Assembly: GCF_000189635.1 (NCBI RefSeq)
Contig: NW_002476054.1
Span: 1 to 64,000 of the forward strand
DNA from: Tetrahymena thermophila SB210
Taxonomy: Eukaryota > Ciliophora > Oligohymenophorea > Hymenostomatida > Tetrahymenidae
Length of the DNA: 64,000 bases
Direction: 5' to 3'
The translations under genes were made by a program, and so were the position numbers. Below the pieces are notes generated by a model. That model was not told the DNA's origin. It saw nothing but the letters and a program-made list of their open reading frames with translations, and searched no databases. The first letter of the stretch is position 1. Each line of letters begins with the position of its first letter. Positions 14,101 through 27,213 of the stretch are shown here, in pieces.

Positions 14101-15537
14101 AGACAGATTTTATACAAACATTCTAAAAGAATAAGAAATACTTGAGTGCCTTAACTCCAAAATTGCTACTATAGAAATATACCATTAGAAAAAATTTAAA
14201 CAAATCTATTTACCATTAGTTCCTTTGTATAACTTTTTATCTGATATAACTAAAGAAAAAATTATGAAGAATGTAAACCGTTAAAGCTAAAGAGATAAAA
14301 TTATTGATTTGTTATCTCATTAAAGCGTTGTATTTGATGAAATGAATCATAACTATTAGCTAAGCAAGAATAAAGTTCCTGCTACAGGAGACAATGTATA
14401 GCTGATTTAAACTATCATTACTTATTTCAGTCTCTTCCTTAATATGTACTTGGCTATGTCAGCTATGATTTAAATTGATCCAGAACTTGGAATGAATTTA
14501 AAATTTCATCATTATGAAACTAAACATAACATCTTCTCTCTTGTCTTCCTATTTTTCATACTAGTTACAACTTTCATCTTTTTTACTGCAATAAATTAAG
14601 TTCCACCTAAAATAAATTTTTAAGAAAATTTTTGGAATCGATTTTTATTACTGTGTAAAAATGATTAAGCACCATATCTGTTTGTGCTTATGTTGAGTTC
14701 TATTTTATCTTTGATAATTCACCCAAAATATATAGTTCTGAGCTTACCTTACTCATTTGTAATTTTTTTTCTTAAAAATTTAAATATCAATAAATCCATT
14801 TATAAAAATAGAACATAAATTATTTATTTATTTATTTATTTTAAAAAAGAGCAAATTAAAGCTAGTTTAAGGTGTTGTGGAGAATTTATACCAAGCTCTT
14901 TTTATTCAAAGGAAATAGTTGGTGCTTGTTAGCTTTTTAGGTGTTCTTTTCTTATATATTTTTAGCGTACTATCTTTCAATAACTATTACTAAGAACTTT
15001 ATAGCAGTGATGAAATTGTAAATGATGAAAAAACATGCAATTCTATGCTTTCTTGTATGATTACTCTCACTCTTTCAGGAGTGGTTGGAAATAGCAACAC
15101 TCACTGGGAGTTTTCAACATTTATTACTGACACAGTTTATTTTGTATTCATGTCAATTTTGTTTACTAACATCATTAGTGGTATAATGACAGACACATTT
15201 GCTGAAATGAGAGATAAAAGAAATTTTATAGAATCAGATAAAAAAAATAGATGCTATATTTGCGGAATTGAAAGAGCAACAGTAATTAATTTTTTTTCAT
15301 TAACTCAAATATTATTTAATTTTTAAAATAATTTATTAATTTATTTAGCTTGAAAAGAAAGATCTAATTTTTGAAGAACACATTAAGAAACATAATTTAT
15401 GGGAATATTTGTTCTATATTTAAAGTATAATTTTAAAAGAAGAAACTGAATACACTGGAATAGAATCAATAATAAAAGATAAGCTGAAGAAAGACGACAT
15501 TACTTGGATACCAAATAATACTAGTTTAAATACTTGA
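2170..15537 (+). CDS. Inositol 1,4,5-trisphosphate receptor-type Ca2+ release channel (multi-exon)
   Basis: A very long split gene, roughly 3,800 residues after removal of about 20 short introns. The N-terminus (2310-2880) resembles the Ins145_P3 receptor domain (RYGQVIEICG; CFFRILPKGTF). MIR units follow (NGTVVHFGSEVILQHLDSGE near 2875; FYLRHFISGELITI near 3595), then helical RIH-like stretches. The RIH-associated domain near 12740-13010 has QGGAKLICNLLKQ and GISLLIGGHRKIQNR. The membrane/pore part covers about 14430-15230. The C-terminus matches IP3 receptors: RCYICGIE, FEEHIKKHNLWEYL, ETEYTGIES, giving a Cys2-His2 pattern C-x2-C-x16-H-x3-H. Introns I could place include 2608-2801, 3292-3403, 6641-6692 and 15282-15348. 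Long Gln/Asn/Ser-rich inserts (3600-5200, 7860-9700, 10680-11480) make it bigger than animal receptors (about 2,700). It should release Ca2+ from internal stores. The pore filter reads SGVVGN rather than GGGVGD. A ryanodine receptor is less likely from the C-terminal motifs. Confidence 0.9.
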
Positions 15538-16131
15538 ATATTTAAAAAATAAAAAATATTTATAAAAAAACAAAAATATAAAATTGATATTAAAAATAAA
15601 TGTAAATATTTATAAAAATTTTATAAACAAAAATTATTTCAATAAATTTAATTTGTGCTAAATGCAAAAATAAATTTTGAATTAAATCGTTTTTTACAAT
15701 TTTAAATTGAACACATGTTATTATTTACAAGGAAGAAATAAATTAAATTTAGTTTTCTTTTTTTTTTATATTAAAATTTAATATTTTGCATTGAAGTAAC
15801 AATAAAGAATACTGGAATAGTTTAATTTCAATGATAGAATTGACAAAATAAAAATAAATTTTTATGTCTGTCTTGATTCTATCTAGATATGGAAAATAAG
15901 AAATTTTCTATTTAGATTATTGATAAAGAAAGGAGAGATCTGCTTAAAAGTTAGTTAATTTAATAGAAAAATTGAAGAAAAAGGAAAATTTGAGATGATT
16001 ATTCAACAATTTGCTATTAAAAGTATATGCAGATAATCCAATAAACATATAATTTTTTTCAAAATTTAATAATATTTTTGTCAAAACAAAAGTAAGCGCT
16101 TTGAATAACTTAAGATATAAAGAAAATAATT
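15538..16131. other. Intergenic region, no gene seen
   Basis: About 600 bases of AT-rich DNA between the end of the channel gene and the next plus-strand gene. I see poly-A/T runs and no open frame or structured element. Confidence 0.6.
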
Positions 16132-17256
16132 ATGGAAGGAGAAGGATTAAATGCCAAGGCTCTTAATGATGCTCTTATGAAAGAAGACGAGGTAAGATAT
16201 TAATATTAAAATCATTTTAACAAAAAAAGAAATAAAAATGATAATTTTGCTTTTATTTAGTTTGCTATTTTGTTAAAAGTTAATATTTCTAATTACTTAT
16301 TATAAATTAATAAAGTGGGCCAAGGCTATCATTTTTGATCAAAATTTAAATATAATTACTCATAAAAACTGCCCTGCTTCAGTTGAAGAATTGAGACCTT
16401 ATTTAACTGCATTTGACTCTCGTGATAATACCATCGGAGCAGGTATTTAATATTTTAGGATTAGTGTTGAATTTTTTGAATAATTTCATACATCAAGTTT
16501 TTAGAAAAAGTAAAATAAATATAACTAGCTAGCTTTAGGTTTGTTTATAAATATAAAAGGGACTTAAGATTTTGTTTAAGCAAACAAATTAAAAAAAATA
16601 TAATTTATAAAATCGTAATGAAAGCTTGGATTATTCAAGTTGCGATATGATTAAAATATTTTTCTGAAATTTTATAATATGTGCATTTACTAAAGTGTTT
16701 TAAAATTATTACTAGGATTTGAATTATTAGGTGAACACTATGACGTTCATAGATTCCACCCTCCTCTTGTTTATGGCAGAAGAGGTGATGCTGATGTTGG
16801 TGAAGGTATCTCTCTTGCTAAAGTAATTTTGCATTTATTTTATAATTTTATTATTTCATAAATTTAATGAAGCTCAAAGAATAATAAATATATTAATAAG
16901 TTTATGCAATTTAAAAAAATAAAATTAGGGTTTCTCTAAGAAGGCAAACTCTAATATTTACTTGCTCATCACTTACGAATTACCAATCATCTCTGCTAGA
17001 GCTGTTCCCTAACAAATCAACTTCTTCAACAATCACAGTAAGCATTTTATTTATACTTTATGTTATTTTGATTAGGAGTTAACAATTTGTATTATTTTTT
17101 CTATTATTCAAGAGATTCTTTAATCCTAGGAAATATCATGTAAATGCATGAATGCATTCATGTATTTTTAGAAAACAGTTTACATTAAATTATAATCATT
17201 AATTAATATTTTATAATTATTACTAATTAGTTGGAGAACTCGAACAAGCATAATGA
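16132..17256 (+). CDS. 142-residue protein, possibly profilin-like (5 exons)
   Basis: Five exons join cleanly: 16132-16191, 16316-16442, 16716-16822, 16929-17037 and 17231-17256. All introns are GT..AG and the joined frame ends in TGA, giving 142 residues. The protein starts MEGEGLNAKALNDALMKEDE and continues WAKAIIFDQNLNIITHKNCP. The middle has the striking run YDVHRFHPPLVYGRRGDAD, followed by GEGISLAK, IYLLITYELPIISARAVPQQ and a short C-terminal helix. Size, the alternating strand/helix pattern and the YLLITYE strand before a terminal helix suggest a profilin-type actin-binding fold, but the similarity I recognise is weak. I would call it a hypothetical small cytosolic protein with suspected profilin fold. 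Exon structure is well supported by frame continuity; the function is not. Confidence 0.6.
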
Positions 17257-18154
17257 AGCAAATTAATATATATGTATGTACTTGTTTATAAACTTAGATA
17301 CTTTTTTAAACTTAGAGTAATTTTTAATCTAGGATTTCAATGAATGTTGTTGTTACTTAAGATTATTCTGTTTGTTTTTATCAACGATATATATTTGTGA
17401 ATGATTTTTTTAAATTTAAATAAATAAAATATTTAATTAATTAATTTTATCATTTTGTTCAAAAATTATTTTATAATTAATTTATTAATGAGTTGTAAAA
17501 ATTTAAGAAAATTGATTTATTAATATGTTCTAAACAAACAATTTATAAAAATATAAATTAATTTAAAAAAATATCTAATTTTTGAAAAGAGTTTAATAAT
17601 ATATTGGATAAAAATTAGAGAGAGTGAGATATTTATTTAAAAAATAGAAATTATAAAAATTTATTAAATAAATTACAAAAAAGAAAATAAGTAGTCAAAT
17701 AGAAAAAAATAAAATTTCTGAAATCAGATATGATTGTTTGTTTTGTTTGTAAGATATAAAAAATAAATATATATATTAGATAGAGATTTGATTAAATAAA
17801 TATGAGAGGTCATTTTTTATTGGGCAAAATAATTAATTATTCATTCATTTATTGTAATGTGAAGTAATGCTAAACGCTGTTATTGTTATTGTTGGTTGTT
17901 GTAGTTAACTTAGTTTTTTTATACCTATTTGCTATTTTTAAATATAATAATAGAGGAAGGATCTTAATATATTAATTCAATAAAGAAGTAATTTTCAATA
18001 ACACTCATCATACATATTAAGGAAATCGCATTAATTTCAATTGTAGAGATTTTATATATTTAGTTATTATTATTTTTATCTTGTTTGTTGTCAAAACTGC
18101 TTCAATAGTTTTGCTTTGCTTAGTTTTGTTTTGGGATTGCAATTTATTTCATTT
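17257..18154. other. Intergenic region between convergent genes
   Basis: About 900 bases separating the end of the plus-strand 142-residue protein gene from the end of the minus-strand LSM14-like gene. It should contain the two 3' ends. AT-rich, no gene, repeat or hairpin stands out. Confidence 0.6.
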
Positions 18155-19459
18155 TCAATTCTAGTTCTAATTAGTGTTTTCAAAGCGGTTATTGTTGCTA
18201 TTATTGCTATTGTTGCTACCGTTGTTGTTGTTTCTCTAATTGTTATATCTATTGTTATTATTGAAATTATTGTTGTTGAACTTCTAATTTCCATCTTGGT
18301 TATTTTAATTAGTTCTGAAATTAGTCTTGTTTTCATAGTTATTATTGTTGCCTCCTCTGTTGTTATTATAATTATTATTGTTGTTGTTGTTACCGCCATT
18401 ATTGTTTCTGAAATTTCCTTATTGATTATTGTTATTGTAATTTCTATTATTGTTATTATTACGATAATTGTTGTTTCCTGTTGTTTCAGGTCTATTCTAT
18501 CCTTCATTATCCTTACGTTCATAATAAAAGTCTTTGCCATAAACCTAGTTACTATTGTCATTGCTATTGTTGTAATTGCTTCTATTATTGGTGTTGTTGT
18601 AATTACTATTCCTGTTGTTTTGGTAATTATTGTTTCCATTTCTATTAAAGTTATTTCCATTATTGCCATTATTATTAAAGTTTCCTCTACTTTGATTATT
18701 GTAATTATTACCATTGTTGTTGTTATTATTGTAGTTGTTTCTGCGCTAATTGTTATTGTTGTTGAATCTGTTATTGTTATTGTTATTATTAGGGTTGAAG
18801 TTTCTTTTCGATTTGTATGGCTAAGTATTTGGTCTGTATTATTAAGCATCGTTACCAAAAGTCTCCTTATCAAGTTAACGTTAGTGCATCAATTATTCCT
18901 TTGTAATTCCTTCAGATTTTGATACATATGTTTAATCGAAGAAATCGTCGTCTTTTGAGTATAATTTTTTAGTTTGATCTTACTAAGATTCTCTATTTTT
19001 AATTTCATTGTTAAACTTTTAAGTAAGCTTTTCAAAATCAAATCCATCATTGTTAGCTGATTCAGAAGTCTTAACTGATGTAGTGTTTGTGCTTATAGCA
19101 GAGGTAGAAACAACAGTAGTAGTTTATTATTAAACTGTATTACTTACTTAAGTAGTTTATGAAACGGAAGGAGAAGTAGATACTATGTTGGGAGGAGGTG
19201 CGTTTGTAGCTCCTAATGCATTGTTGCTGTTAGTTTCGATTTTTTCGATATCTTATCCCTTGAATGAAATGTAGTCGTACACAGTAGCTGATGGAAGTAT
19301 TTCATTGCCTGGTTTTCTTCCTTCAGTACCGAAAGAGACAACATTTTTTAAGGCAATCGTAGAATTAGCTGTATCAATCTTAAAAATTTCACCTTCATAA
19401 CGTATTTTTGATTTTGTGATAATTTAAATCTTCTTTGAAAGCATTTGAACTGCGTCCAT
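18155..19459 (-). CDS. LSM14/Scd6/RAP55-family mRNP protein with Asn-rich tail
   Basis: An intronless 434-residue frame. Residues 1-72 form an LSm14 domain: ITKSKIRYEGEIFKIDTAN, STIALKNVVSFGTEGR, VYDYISFKGQDIEKI, very close to animal LSM14 and yeast Scd6. The family's C-terminal elements follow in order: an FDF motif (GFDFEKLTQKFNNEI, about 139-153), an FFD box (YSKDDDFFDQ, about 167-176) and a TFG box (QLDKETFGND, about 195-204). The last 220 residues are almost pure Asn with scattered Arg, Gly, Gln and Tyr. Family members bind capped-mRNA decapping factors and the DDX6-type helicase, repress translation and build P-bodies. The tail is prion-like and may drive condensate formation. On the opposite strand the Asn repeats create a long hydrophobic pseudo-ORF that is not a gene. 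The upstream spacer carries TG-rich microsatellites. Confidence 0.93.
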
Positions 19460-20325
19460 TTTATTATACCCTTACTTTTGTCTTTGAACTTAAGATGAAA
19501 ATACTGAGAGTGTTTGTTAATTTGTTTCTTTTTCTAAATTGCTTTTCCTTTCTTTTTAAAAGATAGAATGAACTTTTTATTTATTAATATTTATTTATTT
19601 ATTTTTTCTCTGAAATTAAATTGAAATTAAATAAAGTAAATTTTTTCCTTTTCCCTTCTTGTTTCTAATTGTAGAGATTTAGTTTTATGAACACTAATTA
19701 AAAAAATATATATAAATATTTATGCGTGTGTGTATGTGTCTGTGTGTATATATATTTATATGAATATGCGACTATTCATTTCTTTATGATAATATAATCT
19801 AAACAATTCAATAAATCAATCACATTGAAATTAAATAAATGAATGAAATAATTAAGTAAAATAATCATAAAAACTTTTTTATATTAATTTTCCAATTTTT
19901 CTTCTTTTTTTCCTGCTCTCAGATTTATTTAATTTTTATAGAATCTCCTCTTAATTAATTATCTATTCTGATTCTTTATTTATCATCTTAATTTGCTAAA
20001 GTTCTTTTTTATTTTTCAATTAAATTCAAATATTTCTCCTCCTAATAAACAAACAAACAAACTAAGTAAATAAATAAATAATCGTGAATAATCAGAAGAC
20101 ACTTTTAATCTTTAAAGCAAAATTAACTATTTATTACTTTCTAATAAATATTCTATTATTTTTTTTAAATTTAATTTAATTTTCTAAAATTTATTTAATT
20201 GAAGAATATTTAGAGGCTTATAGTAATTATATTTTAAAGATAATAACATAGTTAGAATAAAAAAAGGTAAGCACACATAATCATACACACATACACATAC
20301 AAATATTAATTATTTAATTTAATAA
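19460..20325. other. Intergenic region with TG and CA tracts
   Basis: About 870 bases holding the LSM14-like promoter (minus strand) and the 3' end of the upstream membrane protein gene. A TG-rich tract (about 19724-19755) and a CA-rich tract (about 20271-20300) lie near opposite ends. No gene is visible. Confidence 0.6.
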
Positions 20326-23300
20326 TCACTCTATTTTCAAAAATTTATTTAAGTAATCCTTAATAGCTTTAACTGAAACAATAATTTTTAAGGGTATTAA
20401 GCTCAACATAGCTGTGGTCCTTGCAGTCTATTTAATAAATAAATATATGTTTAAAATTGAATTAGAATTTTTTTAGTTTAAAATGTTAAATATTTAAATA
20501 GACAAGATTAAAATTATATTTTTTTACCTCCCTTGTAATTTTTGTTACTAAAGGAATCCAGAATACAATATATATACAAACTAGTAGCACCATAAAGCAA
20601 ATAAAGATTGTAACTCTAGTTGTTTAGTTAGAAGATATCTGACTGCTAATATCTTATAAGAAAGAATTTACTAATGACCTTTGTAGGTTCCTTATATACA
20701 TGTCTTGCATGGTATCTTTAAAAGTTATATTTGAAATAATTTAGAACTGACTTAAATGCAACAAAAAAAAATAGAAATTAGACTTACTTATTTCTATAGC
20801 AGAGTTTATTGATAGTATATTTGCTATTCTAAGTTTTCTTACGTCTGATATCCCTTGCACTGGTATTAGATTACTATCAGGTTTATTTTCTTCAGCTGGG
20901 AATGTCTGTGATGCATCATTAGCAAAGTTTTGATAAAGTGTAATCAAATATCTTATATTTTCAAAGTGTCTAATTGTTCCAGGACCCATTCCCTTTATAT
21001 TTTTGATAATTTAAATAGAGTCGTTAATATTTATTTTTATATGATTAAATCAAAAATTAAAGAGTCTATTAAATTAGCTAGATGCAATAAATTATAATTT
21101 TTATTTACCTCTTAAACTATACCGACAGCAAATTTTGCACAATCAGTTGCTTTCTAAAGATTTAAACTTTCCATCACAGTACAAGCATTAAGATCATTAA
21201 TACTTTCAAAATAATTGTTATATGTACTAGTATGTGATCCAATATTTTTTGCATGTTCCTAATTTAATCAAAAATAAGTAAATTGGTAAGCTACAAAGTA
21301 CTCTAAATTTGATATTTTAGAATTGCTCTTAAAGAAAAAATAAAGAATGATTGTAATAATAAAAGAAAGATTGAATTACAGTATGGATATTTGTATTAAT
21401 GTCATTGAGCTATTAAAGTGCTACTTGGATTAAATTTGCTCCATTTCCTAGATTAATATTGAATGTTTAATCTATGAAAAACTTCCTCAAGGCATTATTA
21501 ATATATGTATAGTAAGGCTCTGCTTAACACGTATAATTAAATTCGGTGACTAACGAGCTAAGAGAAGACTATAAACTTGTACTTACAAAATATGTTGCAA
21601 TAAAGTAACTTTCTAAGAGAAGTAAACTAAGTAAAAATTTTATAATGAAATTTCTCTTCTCGATACTTTCAAATTTGAATTTTCTTTTCTTTCTTTTTCT
21701 TCCAATTCCATAATCTCCACCATCTTCATCCTCAACAACCAAGTCATCTTTACATATAAAAATATAAAATAGTTTAATTCTTTTATAAAATTTAAAAATT
21801 TTAATACCCATTTCGCTAACATTATCATCTTCTCCCATTTGCATTCCATTTTAAAATTGTTCACATCTAGAAAACAAAAGCTATATATTTTGTATAAATA
21901 AAATGTAACTCAACTTTAATATTAATGAAAAAGTAAGTGATCTCATTTCAATCCAGTTAATTAATTAGGCATTTCATAAAAAATATAATTTTTACCTTTA
22001 CTTATGCAACTGGTATTTCTAAAAACAACTTAAGTACAGACTCTTGATTTTTATTTACAAATGAAAAAATTGGAGCTATGCAAATAAAGCTTAAAACAAC
22101 TACAACTATAGAGACAATTAGATAAGTAACAAATAGAGAGTTTTTCGAACTTATGTAACTATTAAGATCTTATGCATAATAATTTGAAGACTAAAATAAC
22201 GATTGCTAGAAATCATTAAGGCCATTATATTCTATAAAAAATATTTCTGGATAGAGAGTGCTTGTATAATCAGGAATTTTTAAATTTACCAAATTTAAGC
22301 TTTTAGAAATATACTAATTGGTTAATAAAAAATATTAATTAACACAAATTTAGTCTAATAATTAATGTAAATTATTTAAAAGATGAAGTATTATTCTCAT
22401 AAAAATAATTTAATTTCATAAAAAGCTTTAAAAATTTATAAAAAAATAACAAAAAAACTCAAATATTATAAATTAATTTAGGCTTATTAAAAATTAAAAA
22501 AAAAAAATTTACTTAATATGTAGCCTGATTCATGTCAGTCTATTGAGTGCTTATTTATCCAGATTAAGAATTGTATAAATTAATAGTAGCAGAGTTAAAG
22601 AATTCTTTTTAAGCACTTCCCATATTGGAAGAATTGTCTACAATATATTGCTGTAAAGTTTAAAGTTCATTTATTGTATTATCGAGGTCTGTTTAATCAA
22701 TAGTTAAATCAGTAATAGGAGGTAACAAGCCTAATCTTATTAACTCGTAATTAGCAATTTTAAAAAGTATTCTTTGTACATCTGCTTATCTTAAATTGCT
22801 CTAAAAATTTGTAAAAATAATATTTTTCAAAACAAACTCATTAAATAAATATAGAATAATTACTTATGATATAACTTTGTACTATGAATTTATAGAGTCA
22901 AAAAGAGACTGAGATTAAACATAATTCAAGATTGCCAAAATACCTAATATTACAAGTAAGACTACTCCAGACCATTTAAATACTTCCAAACTGTTATTTT
23001 GTGAAGCTTTGTTTTCAGATAAAAATTATACAAGCTTTTATTTATTTTTAAATGCATTTGACTCACCTGGACCACTACTTTCGTTTTCGAGTTCGTCTAA
23101 TTTGGATCCTTTGATCATGTCATTTTTTACTTAATTTTTTAATTAATTAAAAATAAACTCTTGATTTCATTAATAATTTATTCTTCATACAATTATCAAA
23201 TTTTTTGTCATGCTCTTCCTCTTCTTCTTCTTCATCTTCCATTTCATCTCTCCTCATTTCATCGACATCCAAGAATTGGCCTCTAACCAGCCTAACTGTT

Positions 23301-26300
23301 CTAATACCTTTGGCATATTCAACGTTCATCTTTTACATATCTTCTTCATCTTGCTTATCTTTTTCTCTATTCGATTAATCAATTTAGTATGTTGAGAAAT
23401 TAATAGCAATTTCATTATTAGTAGCAGCTTCTTTGGGTGAATCTTTATTATTTAATAAGATTATTATAATAGAAATTTAAAAAATCATTTTACGCTAGAT
23501 ATGAGAATCTTTTACTGAGCTATTCTAGTTCAAATTGTTTACATTGCTCATAATAATATTGGCATTATATTCTCCACAAAATTAGTGATTTTCATAATCA
23601 TATTTCAATACAAATTTATTTATATTTTGAGGATTTAATTTCGATCTTCCTGTTGTCAACAAATTGTTATTTTGCTCAGGTTATCTCAGTGTTTCGTTTC
23701 CCACTTATTTTTTTTAAATAATTAATGATTTAATCCTGAAAAAAATATAAATAAAATTACTTTAGTCTGTTGCTTACTTATTTTCATTAACTTACTTTTC
23801 AAATCTAACTTCATATCCTTGCAAACCTAATCCACCTCTGAACACTATTTCTTTGATCTGAACATTATACAACTCTATATAAAAAAAATTAAATTAGATT
23901 TTCTATCTTCTTTACTAACTATTTACATTATTCCTCTGAATTTCCTATATCTATATGGATATCATATCCACCTTTTGCTTAAAATTCTTTAGTGTGTAAG
24001 CTAAATTCAGGTATTAAATCAGTGATGCTTGGTTTTTTCTTATTTAATATTCCCAAACTTAAATCAAATAAAGTAATACAGTCTAATTATAATAAATTAT
24101 GTTAATAAATATTCCTTTCCTTAATTAAAAATTACTTGATGTTATGTTTACTATTTCAAACTCTCCTTTTGTAATAATCATAAAGCCAATGAGCTTAAAG
24201 TACTTTTCAATTCTAATAGAAGCAATAAACTAAGTGCCATGTATATAGCTTGGTACATACTTTTTAAATTACCATTAATTAAAAAAACTGATAAAACTAA
24301 ATTTTCTATGATTACTCTGACATACATATAAGATGGGAATATATACCCGTTTTTGGCTTTTCCAAACAACAACCTTTCTCTGTTTAGTACTTTAGATTCT
24401 AAATGATGAAGATAGTCTTCTAAAAATGAATCATGATGGTCAGCAAATACTTAAGGCATAATCAAGTTTACTTTTCTGTCTATTAATAATAAAAAATTTA
24501 TTAAATTCATTCTAATATAAAAAAGTTTCATATATACTTATAAGCTCTGATTTTGAATAACCAAAATACATAGCAGCAGTCTAATTTAATCCAGATATTC
24601 TCGCAAATGAAACCTTTTATTTATTAGATATAAAATATTTTTTAAAATTGCTTGCATTTTTATATTTATATATTTTATTTTACATCTTCTGCAGAAACTG
24701 AAATTAGACCTGTTGATTCATTTTAAAATTCATTTATATTATTCGTTGTCTTGCTGCGATCTACATTTGTTGATTAAGCTGATTTTAGTCTTTATTATTA
24801 AATTGTTATTTAAATAGTTTCTAAATAAAATATAATACTTTTAAATGACTTCGTATGCTTAATCTTTATCATTCAAAACATCAAGTAAATATCTTGCATA
24901 TGTTCTTAATTAATTTGGAGAAATATCGGAATTTAATTTCATTTGCTTTTTCCAACTCTCTTTTACTAAGTTATTAGCATAATTAAGTTTGATACCAATT
25001 TCATAAACTCTAGATAAATCTGGAGTATCTTCAGAGAGTTAAGACCAAAAATCTATATGAAGCATTGTTGATTACTCTATGTTAAGCATGATTTCTTTCA
25101 TGGCATTATCTGCAGTTATTTCATTGGCAGATTCTTAGTTTGCGTTAGTATTTTTTCTTGCCTCAAGCATGGAGTCTTCAATTAATTTTTTATATCTGAA
25201 AATCATAAATTATTCATCAAGATAGGGTTTTTCTTGTTAAGCAATATCAAGCTCTGATAAAGATTGTTAAGTACTCTTCATTTTATCTAACAGGAAGAGA
25301 GCGTGATTAACTCTAAGTTGGGTGCATCCGGGGAATCTAATTCAAATATAATATTTAGAATGAATTATAATTTAATTAAAAATTACCTTGTTAAGGCAAG
25401 TACAAATATTCTTTCTATTAAGTAAACTAAGACAACGAACTTTTCTTTTATTTCATCATCAAATTAACCAGCCCTTGCATCTTTTTTATTTCAGGGAATT
25501 AATTTCAATAAATATTAAAGCTCAAAATAATTTACTTTTAATAAACTTTTTGATTTTTTTTTAGTTCATATTTTTCGCTTAGCATGGACAATCATCTCTA
25601 TTGCAAATAGTTCTATGGTAATCCACGAAACCATCTAAAATGGCTGCCATATTTCTATCAGTATCTATGATAAAATTAATAAATTTTTGTATTAATTATA
25701 ATTTTTATTGATCGTATTTTACTGTAGTAGTTTAAGCACCTGGTCAAATATAAAATTTAACTGACTGCTTAATTCAGAGAATCAAATTTGTTTGAATCTA
25801 CCATCATTAAATCATATCTATATTCCCTTCTCATAAACACAATAAAAACTAAAAATGGTAAACCAATCAACCATATGTAAACAACACCCCTAAAATTAGT
25901 AAAGACCATGATCTATATTTTTCAAAATTAAATTTAGATTGACAATCAAACAATAAAATAAAATTAATACTTATCCGAATATTAGAATAAGAGTTGTCCA
26001 AAATATACAAGCTATTTGAGAGTTAATCACTTTGTTATACATGTAGTTAAGTATATTTGATGATTTGTTAAAGGTCAAAAATAAGTCAAGTGTGCATAAT
26101 GTAATGAATATGATAACCAAAATGAGTAGGTCTGTTGTATCTAGGAAAGTAAAACTAACTACAAGTATTGTCTTGAAGAAAAGTAGCTTGACATCTTCCC
26201 TTCCTGATAATCTATAAATAAATGATAATAAAAAATATTTTTATTTAAATGAAATAATAAAAAACAAACATACTTTAGAAGAGTTCTGTTTGGCTGATAC

Positions 26301-27213
26301 CTTGATTCAAAATTAGTTAGGGTGATTAAATATACTATGCAGAAAAGAACGATAGCACTGACTAATCCAAAAAATGAATGAAGTAAATTATTTCCTGAAT
26401 AGCATTATTAATCTTAGAATATCTTGTGTGTTTCTGAGCCATTTATCATTCTGCAACGCATTGGTGATAAAAACAAGTCAAACATGGGTAAATAGAGAAA
26501 TGATAAGCTTAGTTAGCAAAAGATCTTTATTGAAAAATATTATTTAAATTTTATTTATTTTGATAAACATTACCTTGATAATTGATAAAGCACCAGACAA
26601 TCCTGATATGCCATTCTTAATTTTGATAGATACATACAGTATAAGAATGAGTAAACAACCAAAGATACCTATTATTACATACATTCCAACTATCATCTAA
26701 CTAAAGCTGTTAAAGTAAGGCACTAATAAAAAGTAACTAAAGAACTTTTGCAAATCGTCTGCTACACTCATTACAATCCATAAATTAACTATCTGTAATA
26801 AAAAAATGATTTTAATTCAAATTATTTAGAAAAAAATTATTTCAAGATTTTATCTACTTCAACATCAACTGAAAAATAAAAAAAAGACTATTATTTGAAA
26901 ATTTAATAAATTTTAAATTCTATGTATCTGCTATTTTTTTAAACTAGCAATCTTTTAATTAAGTAAGTAGTTAAATTATTGAGTTGGTAGAAATAATTTT
27001 TTATATGTATGAAATTTAAATAAGTACATCTGTAGTAAAATACCAATATAAGATCTAAAATGTCTCAATCAGCACAAATATTATATAAATTAGTATTGAG
27101 AATTGCTCTGTCTAGTTTATCACGTAATAAAGCACTTCGAATATTACATTTCTAAGAGAGCTCTGCATCTTTTCGAGAGCACTTTTTTCATCATCATATT
27201 ATATTGAGTTCAT
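20326..27213 (-). CDS. TmcB/TmcC-type multipass membrane protein with PAS domain (multi-exon)
   Basis: A split minus-strand gene starting MNSIQYDDEKSALEKMQ and ending at a TGA at 20326; roughly 1,600 residues by eye. The N-terminal half has many membrane segments (SILIYIIFVLIETFQILYWY; MYVIIGIFGCLLILILYV; GLVSAIVLFCIVYLITL). A conserved Cys cluster (CNRDDCPC, near 25600) follows, then a helical TPR-like region (RVNHALFLLDKM; DKDQAYEVIQKY). A PAS domain lies at about 24130-24690 (ARISGLNQTAAMYFGYSK; GTQFIASIRIEKYF). An acidic stretch and further membrane segments (WSGVVLLVILGILAILNYV near 22950; ICFMVLLVCIYILFWIPLV near 20590) complete it. The last exon, TARTTAMLSLIPLKIIVS, is a typical ending for this expanded ciliate family. 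Its role is unknown; PAS domains sense ligands or redox state, so a membrane sensor is plausible. Introns interrupt the frame every 150-400 bases. Confidence 0.8.

Noticed and set aside
18091-18873. Minus-strand Thr/Ile-rich open frame
   Set aside because: It is another frame of the same Asn repeat, out of register with the LSm14 and FDF motifs.
18116-18922. Long plus-strand open frame coding an Ile/Val-rich hydrophobic protein
   Set aside because: It is the antisense of the Asn-repeat tail of the LSM14-like gene; the repeat removes stops on both strands. The minus strand has clear domain homology.
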